DNA of 64,000 nt from an uncultured Psychroserpens sp. (GTDB lineage: Bacteria; Bacteroidota; Bacteroidia; Flavobacteriales; Flavobacteriaceae), in assembly GCA_947489585.1 (NCBI GenBank), contig CANLEE010000004.1, forward strand, positions 62,001-126,000, written 5' to 3'. The notes under the pieces were generated by a model. That model saw only the letters and a list, made by a program, of their open reading frames with translations, was not told the DNA's origin and did no database searches. Made by a program: the position numbers and the translations under genes. Below, piece by piece: positions 55,321 to 63,483 of the stretch (its first letter is position 1; every line of letters starts with the position of its first letter).

Positions 55321-56028
55321 TTAGCTGGTATAGATATTTAAAAATAAAAGGCTATCCATATACATATGAGCTAGAATAACAATCCATATCTTTTTTTTGA
55401 AATAATAATAAGAATACCCTAAAGCTAAACCCATTAGTCCTGTTTGTACAATACCCATTGGCCCCCAACTATAATGGATTAATCCAAATATTACTGCACT
55501 TATAAAAATGGTTAAATGTTTGCTTACACCTAGTTCGGATAAGCGGTTTAAAAGAAATCCTCTATAGATTACCTCTTCACCCAACGAAGAAGCTATATAT
55601 GCTCCTAACAATGTCATTATTAAAACCCAGAAATTATCCTTTAAAAAGCTATAGGTACCCATATCTGCACTCTCTGGTACTCCTGTAATATTGGCCATTA
55701 TTATTGATCCAATACCGAAAAAAAGCAGCGTTATGATAAACACAATTATAGATTGAAAGACTGTTTTAAAAGCAAATTGAATATTGAACTTTTTAAAGCT
55801 GAAACCAAGAGAGTCTAATTTCTCACCTCTTATTTTAATTCCAGCGTATATGTATATAAGCATGAAGATATTGGCAGCCCATAATATCAATTGATTGTAT
55901 ATTAGGTTTTCTTTTTTGCCAGATTCAAATAGCATAACAAATAATATTCCAAGTAAGAATAAAGTTAAAAGTTCGGCAACCTTAGCCAATGTATTCGTCT
56001 TTAAAAGATGAGCTAAATTAGATGTCAT
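55321..56028 (-). CDS. CPBP family intramembrane metalloprotease, copy 3
   Basis: 235 aa and first in the transcript. Motif residues: Glu151, Glu152 and Arg156 in GEEVIYRGF; His185 in FGLIHYSWG; His221 and Asp225 in HMYMD. An AT-rich repeat array lies 50-80 bp before its start and may control the whole trio. No bacteriocin or prenyltransferase gene is near. Confidence 0.9.
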   Translation of the reverse strand: MTSNLAHLLKTNTLAKVAELLTLFLLGILFVMLFESGKKENLIYNQLILWAANIFMLIYIYAGIKIRGEKLDSLGFSFKKFNIQFAFKTVFQSIIVFIITLLFFGIGSIIMANITGVPESADMGTYSFLKDNFWVLIMTLLGAYIASSLGEEVIYRGFLLNRLSELGVSKHLTIFISAVIFGLIHYSWGPMGIVQTGLMGLALGYSYYYFKKKIWIVILAHMYMDSLLFLNIYTS

Positions 56029-56078
56029 TATAAAATCACAATTTTAATATTTGATTTGAAAGTAAAATAGAGCTGGTC

Positions 56079-56108
56079 AATTATTGTCAATAATTATAAT
56101 TATTGTCA
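56079..56108. repeat. Palindromic direct-repeat array upstream of the CPBP genes
   Basis: AATTATTGTCA occurs exactly twice (56079-56089 and 56098-56108, 19 bp apart). It overlaps an inverted repeat AATTATT-gtc-AATAATT (56079-56095) and a 14-bp palindrome ATAATTATAATTAT (56090-56103). A protein-binding site 51-80 bp before the start of copy 3 is plausible. Confidence 0.5.
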
Positions 56109-56377
56109 GAAATCATTTAATGGGTTTTTATTTAAAAAAGTTTTCATTAACAAGCAAAATGCTTATGACACTTAAAAGCAATTCCAAAAAGACTTAGATT
56201 ATACTAATAAAAAGTACATCGCACTTATGTAAATCATTTAAATACATATAAATAAAGAGTAGTTACTTAATGCATCGGTAAATAAATCTAATTTTTATAG
56301 TCGTTATGGATGATTTACGCAGAAATTCTAATTATATAAGTACAAACATGTAATTAGAAAGCCTGATTAGTAATAGT

Positions 56378-56399
56378 TTGCCTATACATTGCCTATACA
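56378..56399 (+). repeat. Perfect tandem 11-bp repeat
   Basis: TTGCCTATACA occurs twice in direct contact (56378-56388, 56389-56399), in the leader of the polysaccharide operon. An 11-bp period equals about one helical turn, so two copies could form a site for a dimer on one face of the DNA. Confidence 0.7.
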
Positions 56400-56455
56400 C
56401 CAAAGATTTTTAGTTATTCTTCACTAAGATAAAAAGAGAAAAAAGCAGGTAAACG

Positions 56456-56512
56456 AAGGAGTGTTAAGTATTTCATCCGCTTAATTAAACGGTTTAGCTA
56501 AAACACCTTTTT
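56456..56512 (+). promoter_or_regulatory. Possible attenuator or processed leader stem-loop of the polysaccharide operon
   Basis: The outer arms AAGG..GTGTT (56456-56465) pair with AACACCTT (56502-56509); inside lies the near-palindrome CCGCTTAATTAAACGG (56477-56492). A T-run (56508-56512) overlaps the end of the right arm. This could be a terminator or attenuator about 150 nt before the first gene; pairing has bulges, so it is uncertain. Confidence 0.35.
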
Positions 56513-56662
56513 GTATACTATTTGTAGCATGTTCATTAAAAAAAAGAAGGGTTTAATAGGTTAACTTGTATAATGAATAACTGGGTTGTGTTTTAACTAC
56601 ACAAAGTGTATTTAATTTCATTTTTCGGTTTGTTCTTTGCTATTTATTAAACCAATTACTAA

Positions 56663-57772
56663 ATGAACAATTTATACATCGTTGCTTCAATTACATTGTT
56701 GTGTTCTGTTTTTATTGTGACCATTCTAATTCAAAAAATTAGATGGATTGTCCAAAGCAGAAATTTAATTGATCGTCCAGATCATAGGAGTTCTCATTTA
56801 GTTTCTACGCCTACAATGGCAGGCGTTTCTTTTTTTCTAACGGTGATTTTTCTTCTTATTATTATAAAACCTTGGGACGATAATGGTGTTGGGATTAACC
56901 TTATTGCTGCACTCGGTCTAATGTTTGCTGTAGGCTTAAAAGACGATTTGGTTGTTTCTACACCTAGAGCAAAAATAATAAGTGAAGTTCTTGCGATATG
57001 TATGATATTGTTCTGTAATTGCCTTAAAATAAGTTCATTAGATGGATTTTTGGGAGTTGGAGCTATTCCAGATATCGCGGCCTATTTTTTAGTTACACTT
57101 ATTATTTTAACTATAATTAATTCATTTAATATGATTGATGGTATTGACGGGTTAGCCTCAATCATTGGTATAGTAATATTTAGTGTTTATGGCGCATTAT
57201 TTCTAATTTTTGGCTTGAGTTTTTACTTTTTACTTTGCCTATGTTTTCTTGGTATTCTTATTGGTTATATACGCTTCAATTTGTCAGAAAAAAAGAAGAT
57301 CTTCATGGGAGATACAGGCTCTTTGTTTATTGGCTTTTGTATTGGCTTCTTGTCAGTTAAGTTTTTATCAATAGATCCAAAATTGTTAAAAGATTTTTCT
57401 TTTATACCAGCTAACAAGCTCATTATAGTTGCAGCGGTCTTTTTTATTCCATTATTTGATACGATTAGGGTTGTTTGCATCCGACTTTTAAATAAGAAAA
57501 GTCCATTTGCAGCAGATAATAATCATATTCATCATGTACTAATAAATTCAGGATTAAGTCATTTTAAAGCCAGCTTATTTTTAGGCTCTTTAAATTTAGT
57601 TTTAGCGATAGTATTCATTTTTTTATCTGGGGTTTTTAATAGTTATGAAATGATAGGATTTTACCTTCTAGCATTCTCATTATTATTAATCATATTCTAT
57701 CAATTGAAAAGAAATATTGAAAAAGGAAATAGGTTTAAATACCTCGTGTCTGCTATTCAGTTTTTATTCTAA
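56663..57772 (+). CDS. Polyprenyl-phosphate sugar-1-phosphate transferase (WecA/MraY-like)
   Basis: Predicted initiating enzyme that moves a HexNAc-1-phosphate from its UDP-sugar to undecaprenyl phosphate for O-antigen or capsule assembly. Seen: about ten hydrophobic helices in 369 aa; the metal and catalytic motifs GLKDDLV (Asp94, Asp95), NSFNMIDGIDGLA (153-165) and MGDTGSLFIG near 217-226; and NNHIHHVLI near 286-294, the His-containing site of the WecA-like branch. It heads the surface-glycan operon, 67 bp before pseB. The sugar it transfers is not determined. Confidence 0.9.
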   Translation: MNNLYIVASITLLCSVFIVTILIQKIRWIVQSRNLIDRPDHRSSHLVSTPTMAGVSFFLTVIFLLIIIKPWDDNGVGINLIAALGLMFAVGLKDDLVVSTPRAKIISEVLAICMILFCNCLKISSLDGFLGVGAIPDIAAYFLVTLIILTIINSFNMIDGIDGLASIIGIVIFSVYGALFLIFGLSFYFLLCLCFLGILIGYIRFNLSEKKKIFMGDTGSLFIGFCIGFLSVKFLSIDPKLLKDFSFIPANKLIIVAAVFFIPLFDTIRVVCIRLLNKKSPFAADNNHIHHVLINSGLSHFKASLFLGSLNLVLAIVFIFLSGVFNSYEMIGFYLLAFSLLLIIFYQLKRNIEKGNRFKYLVSAIQFLF

Positions 57773-57839
57773 AACTATAGTAGTAATAATGAAATAGATT
57801 AAGGTTTAGCCTTATTAAAAAATAAACTAATAACATTAT

Positions 57840-58853
57840 ATGTTAGATAATAAATCAATTTTAATTACAGGAGGCACAGGCTCTTTAGGTAAAGCACTTA
57901 CGGCTCATATCTTAAAGAATTGGCCAGGTGTTAGAAAGCTAGTGATCTTTTCGAGAGATGAACAGAAACAGTTCGTAATGCAACAGGACTATCCTGTTTC
58001 AAAATACCCTCAGATAAGATTCTTTATAGGCGATGTTAGAGATAGAGAAAGACTTGTAAGAGCATTTAGAGATGTAGATTATGTCATACACGCTGCAGCA
58101 ATGAAACATGTTCATATTGCAGAATATAACCCTGATGAATGTGTAAAAACCAATGTTGGTGGAGCAGAAAATGTTATACAGGCAGCTTTGCAAACTAATG
58201 TGCAAAATGTTGTAGCATTATCTACTGATAAAGCGTGTGCACCGATAAATCTTTACGGTGCAACAAAGCTTACTTCTGATAAATTATTTGTGGCTGCAAA
58301 TAATATTAAGGGAAGAAGTAATATAAAATTCTCAGTAGTTAGGTATGGAAATGTAATGGGCTCTAATGGCTCAGTAATTCCATTTTTCTTAAAAAAGAGA
58401 AAAGATGGTGTATTACCTATTACTGAAAAATCGATGACCAGATTTAATATTTCACTTCAGGGAGGTGTAGATATGGTTATACATGCTTTAAAATCTGCTT
58501 GGGGAGGAGAGATATTTATTCCTAAAATACCGTCTTATAAAATTACAGATGTCGCAGATGCAATAGGACCAAATTGCGAGCATAAGGTCGTTGGTATTAG
58601 ACCAGGTGAAAAAATTCATGAAGAAATGATTACTTCATCTGATGCTTTTTTCACGTATGATCTTGGTAAATATTATGTGATTTTACCTCAAACACCAATG
58701 TGGAAAAAAGCTGAATTCATATCGAATTTTGGAGCAAAATTGGTACCTGAAGGCTTTGCATATAACTCAGGGAAAAATACTGAATGGGAATCTGTAGAAT
58801 CTCTACGTAATTTGATTAAAGAACATGTTGATTCAAATTTTATAGTTGAATAA
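57840..58853 (+). CDS. pseB: UDP-N-acetylglucosamine 4,6-dehydratase (inverting), PseB-like
   Basis: First enzyme of the pseudaminic-acid pathway: makes UDP-2-acetamido-2,6-dideoxy-beta-L-arabino-4-hexulose from UDP-GlcNAc. Seen: the NAD(P) loop GGTGSLG (11-17), the catalytic Thr129-Asp130-Lys131 in STDKA, Tyr139 and Lys143 in YGATK, and late GIRPGEKIHEEM near 254-265. The 337-aa length matches PseB/FlaA1. Its stop overlaps the next ATG by one base (TAATG). Product stereochemistry is inferred from the family. Confidence 0.93.
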   Translation: MLDNKSILITGGTGSLGKALTAHILKNWPGVRKLVIFSRDEQKQFVMQQDYPVSKYPQIRFFIGDVRDRERLVRAFRDVDYVIHAAAMKHVHIAEYNPDECVKTNVGGAENVIQAALQTNVQNVVALSTDKACAPINLYGATKLTSDKLFVAANNIKGRSNIKFSVVRYGNVMGSNGSVIPFFLKKRKDGVLPITEKSMTRFNISLQGGVDMVIHALKSAWGGEIFIPKIPSYKITDVADAIGPNCEHKVVGIRPGEKIHEEMITSSDAFFTYDLGKYYVILPQTPMWKKAEFISNFGAKLVPEGFAYNSGKNTEWESVESLRNLIKEHVDSNFIVE

Positions 58854-60034
58854 TGAAAGCGATACCATACGGAAGACAACATATTACCGATGAAGATATA
58901 AAGGAAGTAGTAAAAACACTAACCTCAGACTATCTGACCCAAGGCCCAAAAATAGCAGAATTTGAAGAGGCTTTTGCAAACTATGTTGGTTCTGCGTATG
59001 CAGTTGCATTGGCAAATGGAACAGCTGCTTTGCATTTATGTGCAATGGCTTTAGACGTGAAAGCAGGAGATAAGGTTATAACCACACCAATAACATTTGC
59101 TGCTTCAGCTAATTGTGTTCGTTATTGTGGTGGAGAGGTTGTTTTTTCTGATATAGATCCAGAAACATACTTGTTAGATATAAATAAGGTAAGACAATTA
59201 TTAGAAGCATCTCCAAGAGGTACTTATAAAGGTATTATACCAGTTGATTTTGCTGGTAGAGCTAATAACTTAGAAGAGTTTAAAGCTTTGGCAGATAAGT
59301 ATAATTTATGGATTATCGAAGATGCATGTCACGCACCTGGCGGTTACTTTAAAAATAAGCAACACGATATAGCTAAGTGTGGTAACGGAAGTTATGCAGA
59401 TTTGGCAATCTTTTCGTTTCATCCCGTAAAACATATCGCTTCTGGTGAAGGAGGTATGATTACTACAAATGATAAGCGCCTATACGAAAAACTAAAACAA
59501 TTTAGAACTCATGGTATTGTTAAAGATAATAATGCTTATCAAAACTCTATAGAACTAGCAGGAGGTATAAGCGAATATCCTAGTTGGTACATGGAAATGC
59601 AAAATCTAGGATTTAACTATCGCATAACAGATTTTCAAGCAGCTTTAGGATTGAGTCAACTAAGTAGGGCTAAAGAAGGGGTTTCTAAAAGAAGAGAAAT
59701 AGCATCAAAATATTTTAACGCTTTTAAAAACAAGCATTTTATTAAAGGACAATCTGGTGTTGTTGAGGGACATGCCTATCATCTTTATATCATTGAAGTA
59801 GAAGATCGATTAGGCTTATATGACTATTTAAGAAGCAATAATATTTATGCTCAGATTCACTATATACCATGTCATTTAATGCCGTATTATCAAAAATTTG
59901 GTTGGAAACAAGGTGATTTTCCTAATGCTGAAAATTATTATAAGCATTGTATTAGTTTACCAATGTATCCTACATTAACAGTTGAAGAACAGGCATATGT
60001 TATTGAGAAAATAAACATGTTTTATAATGAATAA
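58853..60034 (+). CDS. pseC: UDP-4-amino-4,6-dideoxy-N-acetyl-beta-L-altrosamine transaminase, PseC-like
   Basis: PLP enzyme that aminates C4 of the PseB product. Seen: MKAIPYGRQHITDEDIKEVV at the start, ALANGTAALHL near 52-62, IIEDACHAPGG with Asp157, PLP lysine Lys193 in FHPVKHIASGEGG, and the DegT/DnrJ/EryC1 C-terminus. The 393-aa length is normal. It overlaps pseB by 1 bp and the following GNAT gene by 8 bp. Confidence 0.93.
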   Translation: MKAIPYGRQHITDEDIKEVVKTLTSDYLTQGPKIAEFEEAFANYVGSAYAVALANGTAALHLCAMALDVKAGDKVITTPITFAASANCVRYCGGEVVFSDIDPETYLLDINKVRQLLEASPRGTYKGIIPVDFAGRANNLEEFKALADKYNLWIIEDACHAPGGYFKNKQHDIAKCGNGSYADLAIFSFHPVKHIASGEGGMITTNDKRLYEKLKQFRTHGIVKDNNAYQNSIELAGGISEYPSWYMEMQNLGFNYRITDFQAALGLSQLSRAKEGVSKRREIASKYFNAFKNKHFIKGQSGVVEGHAYHLYIIEVEDRLGLYDYLRSNNIYAQIHYIPCHLMPYYQKFGWKQGDFPNAENYYKHCISLPMYPTLTVEEQAYVIEKINMFYNE

Positions 60035-60560
60035 TATTAATCTTGAATCTGAACGTTTGACTTTTAAAAGGGTCTCCAATGAGCATATTACTAATGAATA
60101 TGTGAGTTGGATAAACGATCCTGAAGTCAATATGTATTTAGAAACAAGAGGAAATTATACATTAGAATTATTGAAGGCATATGTTGAAGAGCAATATAAT
60201 AACGAGGTGTTTTTTTGGGCGATTCATTTAAAAGGCATAAAAAAGCATATAGGTAATATTAAAATTGATCCAATAGATTATAAAACCAGTTTTGGTAACT
60301 ATGGAATATTAATGGGAGACAAATCTAATTGGGGAAAAGGATATGCCAAAGAAGCAACACTCAGAATTTTAGATTATTGTTTTAACGAAATTAAATTATC
60401 TAAAGTCAAATTAGGTGTTATTGAGGATAATGATAAAGCTGTTGGGCTATACAAAAATATAGGATTTAAAATAGATGGAGTAACAAAGAATATAGGTGTT
60501 TATAACAATAAACTTTGTAACTCCTTAAGTATGTCATTACATGTCAAAGATTTTAAATAA
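60027..60560 (+). CDS. GNAT family N-acetyltransferase
   Basis: 177 aa with the RimJ/RimL-type fold. Seen: an N-terminal ESERLTFKRVSNEHI, the acetyl-CoA loop NWGKGYAKEA near 108-117, and a C-terminal VIEDNDKAVGLYKNIGFKIDG strand-helix pattern. By position it is the candidate for the N4-acetylation of the PseC product (PseH role), but a second GNAT at 63484 is another candidate. It overlaps both neighbours (8 bp and 20 bp), so it is co-translated. Confidence 0.82.
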   Translation: MNNINLESERLTFKRVSNEHITNEYVSWINDPEVNMYLETRGNYTLELLKAYVEEQYNNEVFFWAIHLKGIKKHIGNIKIDPIDYKTSFGNYGILMGDKSNWGKGYAKEATLRILDYCFNEIKLSKVKLGVIEDNDKAVGLYKNIGFKIDGVTKNIGVYNNKLCNSLSMSLHVKDFK

Positions 60561-61419
60561 CAAATTAATTTTAGGAACCGTGCAAATGGGCTTAGCGTAT
60601 GGTATTAATAATACTATAGGTAAGGTGTCATTAGAAGAAAGTCATGCTATTTTGGAACATGCTTATGACAATGGTATTACTATATTGGATTCTGCAGAAG
60701 CCTATGGAAATGCGCATGAAGTGATAGGATCCTTTCATAAAAAAAATCCAACCAAATTATTTGAAGTCATTACAAAATTGCCACATCAGTTTGATGTTGA
60801 AATTAATGATAAGGTAGATGCCTATCTCAATGATTTACATGTACGTCAATTACACGCTTTGCTATTTCATAGTTACTCTAGTTACAAAGAGAATATTAAA
60901 AATTTTAATAGTCTAATACAATTAAAAGCGAGTGGAAAAATAAAACATATTGGAGTATCGGTTTATACTAATGAAGAGATAGAAGAAGTTCTATTAAATG
61001 AGGAGGTAGATATCATTCAATTGCCTTTCAATCTTTTTGATAATTCAAATTTAAGAGGCGATATCATAGCCAAAGCTAAGACCAAAGGAAAAACTATTCA
61101 TACAAGATCAGCACTTTTACAAGGTTTGTTTTTTAAAGATATTGATTCAGATAATCAAACTGTTAAAAGTCTGAAAACCGAATTAATGCAATTATCTAGT
61201 ATTACTAAGAATAGAAAATCCTCAATAGCAAAGTTAGCTTTGAATTACTGTATTCATCAAAGATCAATTGATAATGTGCTTATAGGTGTAGACTCCAAAG
61301 CACAGCTAGTAAATAATATCTCGGTATTAAGCCCTACAATTGACCAAGACATTATACAAGAGATCAACAATATAAAGGTTTCTAATATTAATTTATTAAA
61401 CCCTTCGCTATGGAATTAA
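60541..61419 (+). CDS. Aldo/keto reductase
   Basis: 292 aa; NAD(P)H-dependent carbonyl reductase of the AKR superfamily. The full catalytic tetrad is visible: Asp50 and Tyr55 in ILDSAEAYG, Lys79 in VITKLPHQ and His110 in LLFHSYS. The start overlaps the previous gene by 20 bp, an unusually long coupling. No AKR is in the standard pseudaminic-acid pathway, so it may set the stereochemistry of a keto-sugar intermediate here; that is inference. Confidence 0.85.
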   Translation: MSKILNNKLILGTVQMGLAYGINNTIGKVSLEESHAILEHAYDNGITILDSAEAYGNAHEVIGSFHKKNPTKLFEVITKLPHQFDVEINDKVDAYLNDLHVRQLHALLFHSYSSYKENIKNFNSLIQLKASGKIKHIGVSVYTNEEIEEVLLNEEVDIIQLPFNLFDNSNLRGDIIAKAKTKGKTIHTRSALLQGLFFKDIDSDNQTVKSLKTELMQLSSITKNRKSSIAKLALNYCIHQRSIDNVLIGVDSKAQLVNNISVLSPTIDQDIIQEINNIKVSNINLLNPSLWN

Positions 61420-62177
61420 AAACAATATTAGTGACTCAAGCGAGGACAGGCAGTACTAGACTACCTGGTAAAGTACTCAAGGAAGTTAATGGTACGTCCT
61501 TATTGCAAATACATATAAATAGAATCGCTAAGTCTTCCAGAATAGATGAGATTGTAGTTGCCACAACTACTAATGATGAAGACGCCATCATTTTTAATAA
61601 TGCTATAAAATGGGGTTATAAAAGCTATAGAGGTTCAGAAGAAAACGTGTTAGATCGTTTTTATCAGGCTGTAAAAGATGAAAATGCAGATTGGATAGTA
61701 CGAGTAACATCAGATTGTCCATTGCTCGATCCTAAATTACTTGACGATGTAATAGAGTTTTCTCAAAACCATAACTATGACTATGTGTCAAATGGTTTGA
61801 TAGAACACTTTCCAGATGGGCAAGATGTTGAAGTCTTCAAATTTTCAGCTTTGGAGAAGGCTTGGGAAAATGCAACTTTAATTTCAGAATTAGAACATGT
61901 TACGCCATATATTATAAACAATAGTGATGTGAGAGGAGGCTCTATTTTTAAAGGTGCTAATTACGATTGTAAACAAGACTTTTCACATATACGAATGACG
62001 GTAGATGAACCAAGAGATTTTGATTTAATTGAACATCTAATTCTAAAGTTAGGGACTAAGAAAACGTGGTTAGAGTATACAGATTATATAGAAGCGCATA
62101 ATTTGACCAGTATGAACGATCAAATTACTAGAAATGAAGGACTTATTAAGTCATTAAAAAAAGACACAAATGGGTAA
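61410..62177 (+). CDS. SpsF-type cytidylyltransferase
   Basis: 255 aa of the nucleotidyltransferase fold, close to the SpsF/NeuA-like group that makes CMP-sugars. Seen: VTQARTGSTRLPGKVL near 8-23 (nucleotide-binding loop) and RVTSDCPLLDP near 98-107 (metal-binding Asp). Most likely it makes a CMP-nonulosonate, but SpsF substrates are generally not proven. It overlaps the AKR gene by 10 bp and the next gene by 8 bp. Confidence 0.85.
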   Translation: MELKTILVTQARTGSTRLPGKVLKEVNGTSLLQIHINRIAKSSRIDEIVVATTTNDEDAIIFNNAIKWGYKSYRGSEENVLDRFYQAVKDENADWIVRVTSDCPLLDPKLLDDVIEFSQNHNYDYVSNGLIEHFPDGQDVEVFKFSALEKAWENATLISELEHVTPYIINNSDVRGGSIFKGANYDCKQDFSHIRMTVDEPRDFDLIEHLILKLGTKKTWLEYTDYIEAHNLTSMNDQITRNEGLIKSLKKDTNG

Positions 62178-63477
62178 AGGGCAAGACTTATATAGAAAAG
62201 CTAAAACATTGATTCCTGGTGGAACTATGTTACTGTCAAAGCGACCAGAAATGTTTTTACCAGAACATTGGCCATCCTATTTTTCAAAATCAAAAGGATG
62301 TAAAGTCTGGGATTTAGATGGAAAAGAATTGATAGATATGTCTATTATGGGTATTGGCACCAATACACTTGGATATGGTAATGATAAAGTAGATGCTGCA
62401 GTTTTAGAAACTGTTAAGAAAGGGAACATGAGTACCTTAAATTGTCCTGAGGAAGTTGAATTGGCTGAACGGTTAATAGAAATGAATCCATGGGCAGATA
62501 TGGTAAGATTTGCAAGAACAGGAGGAGAAGCAAATTCTATTGCTATTAGAATAGCAAGAGCAGCTTCTGGCAAAGATAATGTAGCCATTTGTGGTTATCA
62601 TGGATGGCATGATTGGTATTTGTCTGCAAACCATAATGGTGGTGATGATTTGTCTGCACATTTAATTCCAGGACTAAGCCCAAAAGGTGTTCCTAGAAAT
62701 TTAAAAAACTCAGTCTTCCCATTTCATTATAATGATTATGAGGAACTTTTAGAGATTGTTGAGAACAATGATATTGGAGTGATTAAAATGGAGGTGATGC
62801 GAAATTTTGGTCCAGAAAATGACTTTTTACAGAAAGTAAGAGATTTAGCAACACAGAAAAATATAGTTCTCATTTTCGATGAATGCTCTTCGGGCTTTAG
62901 AGAAACATTTGGTGGGATTTACCAAAAATTTAAGGTTAATCCTGATATGATAATGTTGGGCAAGACTATTGGAAATGGATATGCACTTACGGCAGTTGTA
63001 GGGCGGAAATCGGTTATGGAAGCTGCTCAAAACACCTTTATAAGCAGTACGTTTTGGACGGAACGAATAGGACCTAGTGCTGCAATAGCCACGTTAAAGG
63101 AAATGCAACGTGTAAAGTCGTGGGAGTTAATTACAGAAACAGGCAAGAGCATTCAGAATGGATGGTCTAATCTAGCTGAAACGCATAATCTAGATATCAC
63201 AATTTCTGGGGTTTCTGCAATGACAACTTATGGTTTTAATAGTAATAATGCAGCAGCTTACAAAACCTATATAACTCAAGAAATGTTGAAAAAAGGATTT
63301 TTGGCTAGTACACATTTTTATGCATGTACAGCACATAATAATGAGCATATCGAAAACTATTTCAATGCTTTAGATCCTATTTATGCAACGATTTCTAAAT
63401 GTGAATCTGAAATTTTAAATATAAATGATTTGTTGGATGGTCCTGTATGCCATTCAGGATTTAAAAGATTAAATTAA
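62170..63477 (+). CDS. Class III aminotransferase, glutamate-1-semialdehyde aminomutase-like, in a sugar cluster
   Basis: 435 aa PLP enzyme. Seen: LIPGGTMLLSKRPEMFLPEHWP near 14-35, ARTGGEANSIAIR near 115-127, GYHGWHDWYL (142-151), IFDECSSGFR with Asp237, and PLP lysine Lys265 in LGKTIGNGY. It looks like GSA aminomutase, but the cluster and the differing N-terminus mean it is unlikely to be the heme enzyme HemL. It probably acts on a sugar, moving or adding an amino group. It overlaps the SpsF gene by 8 bp. Confidence 0.85.
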   Translation: MGKGQDLYRKAKTLIPGGTMLLSKRPEMFLPEHWPSYFSKSKGCKVWDLDGKELIDMSIMGIGTNTLGYGNDKVDAAVLETVKKGNMSTLNCPEEVELAERLIEMNPWADMVRFARTGGEANSIAIRIARAASGKDNVAICGYHGWHDWYLSANHNGGDDLSAHLIPGLSPKGVPRNLKNSVFPFHYNDYEELLEIVENNDIGVIKMEVMRNFGPENDFLQKVRDLATQKNIVLIFDECSSGFRETFGGIYQKFKVNPDMIMLGKTIGNGYALTAVVGRKSVMEAAQNTFISSTFWTERIGPSAAIATLKEMQRVKSWELITETGKSIQNGWSNLAETHNLDITISGVSAMTTYGFNSNNAAAYKTYITQEMLKKGFLASTHFYACTAHNNEHIENYFNALDPIYATISKCESEILNINDLLDGPVCHSGFKRLN

Positions 63478-63483
63478 GTAGTA

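Larger units (their letters stand above)
56029..56662. other. 634-bp AT-rich intergenic region between divergent CPBP and polysaccharide operons
   Basis: I found no coding region or RNA gene here. It holds an AT-rich palindrome and direct-repeat array (56079-56108), a tandem 11-bp repeat (56378-56399) and a large stem-loop ending in a T-run (56456-56512), each listed separately. No TAnnTTTG match with a good -33 was found before the first polysaccharide gene. Confidence 0.6.

Noticed and set aside
53911..56028. CPBP trio as a bacteriocin immunity or export locus
   Set aside because: No precursor peptide, ABC exporter or modification enzyme is seen in the surrounding sequence.
56029..56662. 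A small gene, tRNA or CRISPR-like array in the long intergenic region
   Set aside because: No open frame of note, no cloverleaf and no spaced repeats beyond the two 11-bp pairs.
62170..63477. Calling the class III aminotransferase hemL (heme pathway)
   Set aside because: Its N-terminus differs and it is embedded, with overlapping ends, in a surface-sugar operon.
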